Shown here: positions 1 to 4,190 of the stretch, in pieces
Position numbering within the stretch: the stretch's first letter is position 1
Layout: each line of letters opens with the position of its first letter
Source of the DNA: UBA1231 sp045123185
GTDB lineage: Bacteria > Bacillota_I > Bacilli_A > ML615J-28 > CAG-313
DNA length: 21,798 nt
Direction of reading: 5' to 3'
Assembly (NCBI GenBank): GCA_045123185.1
Contig: JBGVIL010000146.1
Span: 1 to 21,798, forward strand
The notes under the pieces: model-generated
The model's database searches: none
Told to the model about the DNA's origin: nothing
The model's input: only the letters and a program-made list of their open reading frames with translations
Program-made: the position numbers and the translations under genes

Positions 1-58
1 CTGTGGTAAGAGTCTCTTTAAACAGTCGAGCTGTAACTTATAAGTAACAAATCCACAG
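1..58 (+). other. Short inverted-repeat cluster, possibly a cloverleaf-like fold
   Basis: CTGTGG (1-6) and CCACAG (53-58) could close a 58-base fold. Inside are three small stems: AAGA/TCTT (8-11/15-18), ACAG/CTGT (22-25/31-34) and the palindrome ACTTATAAGT (36-45). It matches no tRNA or known RNA family that I recognise, and the window starts at its first base, so it may be the tail of something larger. No coding frame is convincing here. Confidence 0.25.
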
Positions 59-124
59 TACAAGTAAATTATACCATAATAAATAAATAGAGTAATTGAT
101 CTATTATGATATACGTATATTATA

Positions 125-180
125 CAAGACTTATAGTCCCATACATCATTATAAAAGATAGATATCGTAGCAGTAAGGCA
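125..180 (+). repeat. Direct repeat, left copy, at the edge of the accessory island
   Basis: This stretch recurs in diverged form at 3933-3990, directly after the fic gene. Shared pieces include CAAG at the start, GTCCCATA near the middle and TAGATATCGTAGCAGT followed by A/T and AGGCA at the end. The two copies are about 3.8 kb apart in the same orientation and bracket the ATPase, RelB/YafQ-like and Fic genes. An open frame (106-390) crosses this copy, but the other copy lies in non-coding DNA, so I treat the repeat as non-coding. Confidence 0.6.
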
Positions 181-381
181 GGTGTTGACTACGTAACTTA
201 CGCTCCTAAAATAGAAAATAATACTATAAAAATAGGTCATTTTATATATAAATGTAAAATTTCTACATTTGTAATACTCGATGGATGTAGGCGTAAGATT
301 CATAGAAATAGTATTAAGGTTATAATTAGCCTTAACCTCAGTGCGTCGAAAAAAAAACTTTATGAAAACCTAATAAATATG
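181..381 (+). other. Gene-poor stretch with several complementary segments
   Basis: I see no credible gene. AAATGTA/TACATTT (250-256/264-270) can form a hairpin. CTTACGC (197-203) is complementary to GCGTAAG (291-297), and AATACTAT (220-227) to ATAGTATT (308-315). The last two pairings cross each other, as in a pseudoknot. AAGGTTA/TAGCCTT near 315-335 is another stem. In AT-rich DNA some of this will be chance. A terminator follows directly, so a small transcript ending there is possible. Confidence 0.3.
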
Positions 382-406
382 AGAGACTGATTAAGTCTCT
401 TTTTTT
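382..406 (+). terminator. Rho-independent terminator
   Basis: AGAGACT (382-388) pairs with AGTCTCT (394-400) across a 5-base loop, followed by a run of T. It ends whatever is transcribed from the left edge and isolates the next gene, which has its own promoter. Confidence 0.75.
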
Positions 407-466
407 AATATTTTTATAAAATAAAATACATAATTGTAACTAAATTAGCATATAATAATTGTGATT

Positions 467-515
467 ATATTTCGCAATTTTAAAAATTGACAAAAAATGC
501 GAAATATGATATAAT
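467..515 (+). promoter_or_regulatory. Promoter with overlapping inverted-repeat operator candidate
   Basis: TTGACA (487-492), a 17-base spacer and TATAAT (510-515) with an upstream TGA form a near-perfect sigma-A-type promoter for the ATPase gene. A perfect 10-base inverted repeat, ATATTTCGCA (467-476) and TGCGAAATAT (498-507), flanks the -35 box and runs into the spacer, where a repressor dimer or tetramer could block polymerase. The promoter sequence is seen; the operator role is inferred. Confidence 0.75.
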
Positions 516-534
516 TTATATGCGAGGTGATAAA

Positions 535-1728
535 ATGAAACTAATTACTAGAAATCACTATTTAAATAAACTAATTGATGTAAAAAATACTCCTGATATT
601 AAGGTTATTACTGGTGTCAGAAGATCTGGAAAATCTAAACTAATGGATGCCTTTATTGATACTTTAGAAAAAGAAGAAAATGCTAATGTTATTAGAATAA
701 AATTAAACTTAAAAGAATTTGAAAAGCTAAAAGATAAAGAAGAGTTATATAAATATGTTCAAGATCATTATAAAAAAGAATATACGAATTATTTGCTTGT
801 CGATGAAATCCAATTATGTAAAGATTTTGAAGTTATAATAAATAGCTTGCATGAAGAGGAAAAATTTGATATTTATTTAACAGGTTCAAATGCCTTTTTA
901 TTATCAAGTGATTTAGCTACATTATTTGGAGGAAGAGTTTTTGATATAAGTATGTTTCCTTTTTCTTTTGAAGAATATAATTTATATTATCCTAGTAATG
1001 ATATAGATAAATCTTTTGACAATTATGTTGTAGAAGGTGGAATGGCAGGATCATATTTATATAAAAATAAATCTGATGGTGTTAACTATGTACGCAATAT
1101 TTTAAGAACTACGATAACTAAAGATATTGTACAAAAATATAAAATAGAAAACGAATCTTTACTTATAATGATTGAAGATTTCTTAATGGATAATATAGGA
1201 AGTAAAACCTCAATTAGAAATGTGGCAAATAAACTTACATCTAACTCGTATAAAACAAATGATAAAACTGTAGGATCATATATTGAATATTTATGTAAAT
1301 CCTTTTTGTTTTATCCAATGAAGAGATATGATATTAAAGGTAAAAAATATTTAGAATCAGATAAAAAGTATTATTTAGCAGACCTTTCATTTAGATATGC
1401 AGAACTTGGGACAAAGAATGCAGATTATGGATATTTATATGAAAATATCGTTGCTATTGAATTATTAAGAAGAGGATATGAAGTATATGTTGGAGCATTA
1501 TATGATAAAGAAGTTGATTTCGTTGCAATTAAGCAAGGCGAAAAAATATATATTCAAGTAAGTGATGATATATCAAATAAAGAAACATTTGAAAGAGAAA
1601 TAAAACCTTTACTTTCAATAAGAGATGCATATCCTAAAATGATTATAGCAAGAACAAAACATCCTGAAAGTCATCATGAAGGTGTTAGGATTGTAGATAT
1701 AGCTAGATGGTTGTCTAATTCAAATTAA
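535..1728 (+). CDS. AAA ATPase of the DUF4143 (AAA_14) type
   Basis: This 397-residue protein has Walker A GVRRSGKS (27-34), Walker B LLVDE (87-91), a sensor-like LTGSNA motif and a C-terminal domain with EVDFVA followed by IYIQVS, which resembles a PD-(D/E)XK nuclease-like fold. This is the layout of the widespread AAA_14 plus DUF4143 family, whose cellular role is poorly defined. I chose ATG 535 because GAGGTGAT lies just upstream. The frame is open back to TTG 487, but that codon is the first half of the promoter's -35 box and cannot be translated from this promoter. It is a single-gene unit with its own promoter and terminator, and it shares the island with toxin-antitoxin genes, so a defence or addiction role is possible but unproven. 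Confidence 0.85.
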   Translation: MKLITRNHYLNKLIDVKNTPDIKVITGVRRSGKSKLMDAFIDTLEKEENANVIRIKLNLKEFEKLKDKEELYKYVQDHYKKEYTNYLLVDEIQLCKDFEVIINSLHEEEKFDIYLTGSNAFLLSSDLATLFGGRVFDISMFPFSFEEYNLYYPSNDIDKSFDNYVVEGGMAGSYLYKNKSDGVNYVRNILRTTITKDIVQKYKIENESLLIMIEDFLMDNIGSKTSIRNVANKLTSNSYKTNDKTVGSYIEYLCKSFLFYPMKRYDIKGKKYLESDKKYYLADLSFRYAELGTKNADYGYLYENIVAIELLRRGYEVYVGALYDKEVDFVAIKQGEKIYIQVSDDISNKETFEREIKPLLSIRDAYPKMIIARTKHPESHHEGVRIVDIARWLSNSN

Positions 1729-1768
1729 TCTGAATACCTAAAAATTAGCATTTAATGAATACTAAGTT

Positions 1769-1810
1769 CCTATTAAAATATAAAAAAGATATTTTAATAG
1801 GGCTTTTATT
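1769..1810 (+). terminator. Rho-independent terminator of the ATPase gene
   Basis: CCTATTAAAATAT (1769-1781) pairs over 13 bases with ATATTTTAATAGG (1789-1801), followed by GCTTTTATTT. Confidence 0.8.
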
Positions 1811-1828
1811 TACTTATTGTCATTTACA

Positions 1829-1951
1829 TAGCACTCAGGTGCGTCGATACATTTAGTTATATATCACTGACACATTAGAATGTGTCTATAAGTCATAATA
1901 TGAATCTTTGATTCATAATGTTTACAGTTCAAATATAGAGGTTAAAACCTT
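1829..1951 (+). other. Intergenic run of hairpins, no gene seen
   Basis: Small perfect hairpins follow one another: GCAC/GTGC (1831-1834/1839-1842), CACATT/AATGTG (1871-1876/1879-1884) and TATGAATC/GATTCATA (1899-1906/1910-1917). The words GTGCGTCGA near 1840 and AATGTG plus AGTCAT near 1880-1896 have counterparts near 342 and near 3994-4015, so this looks like another decayed member of the repeats that border the island genes. I see no reading frame. Confidence 0.4.
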
Positions 1952-2006
1952 TTAGGTTTACCTATTTAAAAGATTTTGTATCCAAATGGATACAATTTTT
2001 TTATTT
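1952..2006 (+). repeat. Terminator-bearing repeat, copy A
   Basis: The first 27 bases (starting TTAGGTTTACCTATTT) match copy B at 2594-2649 with one mismatch. Both copies then carry a TTG...CAA hairpin and a T-run in the same place. The loop sides differ between copies while the stem pairing is kept. It lies between the ATPase gene and the antitoxin promoter. Confidence 0.65.
1976..2002 (+). terminator. Rho-independent terminator inside repeat copy A
   Basis: TTGTATCC (1976-1983) pairs with GGATACAA (1988-1995) across the loop AAAT, followed by seven T. Confidence 0.7.
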
Positions 2007-2101
2007 AACTAATGGGATTTGAAAAATGGCCATTTTGGAGTTTTAATAAATTTAGTCAATTGATAAGATTTGAAACATTTAACAAAAATAATGACAGAAT
2101 A

Positions 2102-2138
2102 TTGACAACGTATACATAAAATGTTATAATATGCATAT
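2102..2138 (+). promoter_or_regulatory. Promoter of the RelB/DinJ-like antitoxin gene
   Basis: TTGACA (2102-2107), a 17-base spacer and TATAAT (2125-2130) give a strong promoter. The palindromes GTATAC in the spacer and ATATGCATAT (2129-2138) over the start region are candidate operators. RelB-family antitoxins autoregulate by binding palindromes at this place; that it happens here is inference. Confidence 0.75.
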
Positions 2139-2158
2139 AATAATATTGGAGGTGCTTT

Positions 2159-2425
2159 ATGAATAATTCAACTAATTTAAATATACGCATTGATAGAAAT
2201 ATAAAAGAAACTTCTGAAAAAGTATTTGAAGATTTAGGTTTGAATATGACAACAGCCATTAATATGTTTTTAAGACAGGTTATTAGAGTGAACGGGATTC
2301 CTTTCGAAATAAAGGGAAATACTCCAAACAAAGAAACTATTGAGGCAATTGAGGAAAGTATTCGTCTTGCAAATGATAATAGTAAAGGATACTCAAGTAT
2401 AGAAGACTTAAAAAACGCATTATGA
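2159..2425 (+). CDS. RelB/DinJ-family antitoxin
   Basis: This 88-residue protein has an N-terminal ribbon-helix-helix core (NLNIRIDRNIKETSEKVF, then a GLNMTTAINMFL helix) and the IPFEI motif typical of RelB/DinJ antitoxins. It would bind its own operator and neutralise a RelE/YafQ-type mRNA interferase. GGAGGTG lies 5 bases before ATG 2159. The toxin gene 7 bases downstream is truncated, so the antitoxin may be an orphan that now only represses, or that counters a toxin encoded elsewhere. It ends in TGA, the only gene here with an intact-looking product to do so. If that codon were read as tryptophan, translation would stop two codons later. Confidence 0.85.
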   Translation: MNNSTNLNIRIDRNIKETSEKVFEDLGLNMTTAINMFLRQVIRVNGIPFEIKGNTPNKETIEAIEESIRLANDNSKGYSSIEDLKNAL

Positions 2426-2432
2426 GTATAAT

Positions 2433-2597
2433 ATGAAATTGCAAGTTAAGTTTTCTAACAGATTTAAAAGTGATTTAAAACTGGCTAAGAAACAAAATAT
2501 AAATTTAGATAAATTATTTCTTATTATTGAAAAACTTGCTAATTTAGAAAAATTAGACGACAAATATAAAGATCATTCGTTAATAGGTGAATGTTAG
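2433..2597 (+). pseudogene. Truncated YafQ/RelE-type toxin remnant
   Basis: ATG 2433 opens a 54-residue frame (MKLQVKFSNRFKSDLKLAKK...) that follows the YafQ family through YKDHSLIGE and then stops at TAG. Full-length members run to about 90 residues, and the missing part holds the catalytic C-terminal segment (the CHI...DWLLIY region of the family). The break coincides with the left end of terminator repeat copy B, which starts at 2594, so the gene was probably cut by arrival of, or recombination at, that repeat. The position just behind a RelB/DinJ-like gene supports the assignment. The product is almost certainly inactive as a ribonuclease. Confidence 0.75.
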
Positions 2598-2649
2598 GTT
2601 TACCTATTTATAAGATTTTGTTCCTTATTTGGAGCAATTTTTTTTATTT
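2594..2649 (+). repeat. Terminator-bearing repeat, copy B, interrupting the toxin gene
   Basis: It matches copy A (1952-2006) through the first 27 bases with one mismatch. The hairpin here is TTGTTCC/GGAGCAA followed by eight T, so it can also act as a terminator. Its first bases supply the TAG stop that ends the YafQ-like frame. Confidence 0.65.
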
Positions 2650-2652
2650 TAA

Positions 2653-2760
2653 GAAGAAATTAATGAAGTTAAAGAAGAAATGAATAGAAGTAAACTAATT
2701 GGATTTAGAAATCAAGAAATTGTAATATTAGAAGAGATTAATAACAAAATTAATAGATAA
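2653..2760 (+). pseudogene. Short coding remnant, origin unknown
   Basis: After the stop at 2650-2652 a frame reads EEINEVKEEMNRSK, then IGFRNQEIVILEEINNKINR and TAA. An internal ATG at 2680 has no good ribosome binding site. The composition is that of a real charged helical C-terminus rather than random AT-rich frame, so it is probably the tail of a gene whose front was lost when the repeat at 2594-2649 arrived. I cannot name the family. Confidence 0.35.
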
Positions 2761-2771
2761 CTAAATTAGTC

Positions 2772-2809
2772 AGTAAGTATGTAATTATAAATTATGTTCT
2801 TACTTTTTT
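2772..2809 (+). terminator. Probable rho-independent terminator
   Basis: AGTAAG (2772-2777) pairs with CTTACT (2799-2804), and an inner TAATT/AATTA extends the hairpin. A T-run follows the stem. Confidence 0.55.
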
Positions 2810-2842
2810 ATATAAAAAGAGTTATAAAAATAATTAAAAATC

Positions 2843-2872
2843 TTGCATAATGTATATCAAATGTGATACAAT
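2843..2872 (+). promoter_or_regulatory. Promoter and operator candidate of the antitoxin-Fic operon
   Basis: TTGCAT (2843-2848), an 18-base spacer and TACAAT (2867-2872) make a fair promoter. TATCA-AATG-TGATA lies in the spacer inside a wider imperfect palindrome that begins TGTAT and ends ATACA (about 2851-2870). That is a natural operator for the ribbon-helix-helix antitoxin encoded next. The operator role is inferred. Confidence 0.6.
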
Positions 2873-2892
2873 AATAGTGTGAGGTGTTTAAA

Positions 2893-3234
2893 ATGAATAA
2901 ATCAATAAATAAAACTGAATTGATTCATATTAGAATAGAACCTGAGGTAAAACTTCAGTCAGAAAACATTTTTAAAAGATTAGGTGTTAATACTTCTTAT
3001 GCAGTATCAATGTTTTTAAATCAGGTTATATTAAGAGGAGGTTTTCCCTTTGAGATAGAACTACCTAAAAATAATAACGAAGAATACACTAATCTTGCCA
3101 TGATCATAGAATCAACTGCTGGAAATGGAAAAGTAAGTGAAAAAAATAAAAATATTTTAAATTTATATTCAAGTGGTCAAATTGATTATGAAACAGCTGT
3201 ATTCGCGATAAAAAGGAGTTTTATAAATGAGTAA
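2893..3234 (+). CDS. Hybrid antitoxin: RelB/DinJ-like RHH domain plus VbhA-like segment
   Basis: Residues 1-57 repeat the RelB/DinJ pattern (HIRIEPEVK, a GVNTSYAVSMFLNQVI helix, FPFEIEL). Residues 65-113 instead resemble VbhA, the small antitoxin of class I Fic toxins: AMII..STAGNG, a charged linker, LYSSGQI and a final amphipathic helix. In VbhA the inhibitory motif is [S/T]xxxE[G/N]; the aligned stretch here is STAGNG, with Asn in place of the inhibitory Glu. ATG 2893 is preferred over GTG 2884 because GAGGTG (2881-2886) is its ribosome binding site. The end overlaps the fic start by 8 bases, so the two are co-translated. The RHH part probably represses the operon while the tail binds Fic. 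Confidence 0.75.
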   Translation: MNKSINKTELIHIRIEPEVKLQSENIFKRLGVNTSYAVSMFLNQVILRGGFPFEIELPKNNNEEYTNLAMIIESTAGNGKVSEKNKNILNLYSSGQIDYETAVFAIKRSFINE

Positions 3235-3931
3235 AGATCCATATGTATATGATGATACAAATGTATTGAAGAATCTTGCAAATATTAAAGAACAACATAA
3301 GTTGGATGATTATGAAACTACAATGGTTAATTTAGGCATAATCAAATTATTAAAGTCAGATATCGAAATAGTTAAAGTTAATGATATATTTTTAATACAT
3401 CAAATTTTATTTGAAAATGTATATGAGTGGGCAGGGGAGAAAAGAGTAATAAATATTTTTAAAACTGAACCAATCCTAAATGGGTTATCAGTCACATATT
3501 CGGATTATAACAAAATTAATGATGATTTAACTAAAATACAAAAAGATATTAATTCTACTGAGTGGAAAGTCTTATCAAAAAACGAAATGATTAATAAGAT
3601 TGTTAAAATAATATCATCCATTTGGCAAGTTCACTCTTTTAGAGAAGGAAATACAAGGGTTGTTACTTTGTTTTTATATTACTTCTTAAAAAAATTAGGG
3701 TTTAAGGTTAATAGGGAGTTTATTGACAAGCATGCGAAATATTTCAGAAATGCACTTGTGTTAGCTTCAATTGGTGAATATAGTGAATATAATTATCTAG
3801 AAGAAATATTAAAAGACTCGATTAGTTTTAAAATTGTTGATAATGAATTAAATATTAAATATCAAACAATAAAGGGATACAATTTAGATAAATATGAATA
3901 TAACTATCATTCATCAAAGAAGGATGATTAA
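3227..3931 (+). CDS. Fic-domain toxin, AMPylation-type
   Basis: This 234-residue Fic protein transfers, by family, a nucleotide (usually AMP) onto a hydroxyl side chain of a target. It has the lead-in VYEWAGEKRVINIFKTE, a flap region near 80-95 and the catalytic loop HSFREGNTR (136-144) with the catalytic His136, acidic Glu140 and Asn142. The canonical loop is HPFx[D/E]GNGRxxR. Here the Gly before the first Arg is Thr, and the second Arg, which normally orients the ATP gamma-phosphate and pairs with the inhibitory Glu, is Thr147. A YFRNALVLAS stretch near 177-186 fits VbhT-like Firmicute Fic proteins. Its start overlaps the antitoxin gene, and it has a good AAGGAG-type ribosome binding site. 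The target is unknown. Confidence 0.88.
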   Translation: MSKDPYVYDDTNVLKNLANIKEQHKLDDYETTMVNLGIIKLLKSDIEIVKVNDIFLIHQILFENVYEWAGEKRVINIFKTEPILNGLSVTYSDYNKINDDLTKIQKDINSTEWKVLSKNEMINKIVKIISSIWQVHSFREGNTRVVTLFLYYFLKKLGFKVNREFIDKHAKYFRNALVLASIGEYSEYNYLEEILKDSISFKIVDNELNIKYQTIKGYNLDKYEYNYHSSKKDD

Positions 3932-3932
3932 A

Positions 3933-3990
3933 CAAGTGTCTTATCGTCCCATACCCTTTATGAAAGAATAGATATCGTAGCAGTTAGGCA
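3933..3990 (+). repeat. Direct repeat, right copy, after the fic gene
   Basis: This is the partner of 125-180, in the same orientation and starting two bases after the fic stop codon. The final 24 bases differ from the left copy at only two positions. Sequence to the right (AATGTGTTTATTAGTCAT) resembles the stretch near 1879-1896, so the family extends beyond the strict repeat. Confidence 0.6.
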
Positions 3991-4056
3991 TTATAATGTG
4001 TTTATTAGTCATTGACCTGTAGTTAAATTTATAGTTCTAAGACTTTTTTATAATTT

Positions 4057-4081
4057 TTGTATACAAAAGGATACAATTTTT
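4057..4081 (+). terminator. Probable terminator of the antitoxin-Fic operon
   Basis: TTGTAT (4057-4062) pairs with ATACAA (4071-4076), followed by a T-run. The hairpin looks like a decayed version of the one in repeat copy A (TTGTATCC/GGATACAA). The surrounding 3991-4190 holds no gene that I can see. Confidence 0.5.
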
Positions 4082-4190
4082 AGTTTATAGATAAAGTATC
4101 ATTCTTTTTTTTATTATACAAAAAATAAAAAGGAATTAAATGAAAAAAAATTATAATTATGTTATAATAAGATAAATATGGAGTATAATT

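Noticed and set aside
106..390. A 94-codon open frame on the + strand at the left edge
   Set aside because: It has no ribosome binding site, runs through the direct repeat whose other copy is non-coding, ends inside a terminator hairpin and encodes no recognisable pattern.
487..534. Longer N-terminus for the ATPase starting at TTG 487
   Set aside because: That codon is part of the TTGACA promoter box, and the TATAAT lies inside the extension; ATG 535 has a good ribosome binding site.
2056..2331. Open frame on the - strand across the antitoxin gene
   Set aside because: It is the antisense shadow of a well-supported RelB/DinJ-like gene and has no start signals of its own.
1..4100. CRISPR array or integron attC array at the left
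   Set aside because: The repeats are few, unevenly spaced by kilobases and separated by genes. No Cas gene or integrase is present, and the repeats lack the attC core sites.
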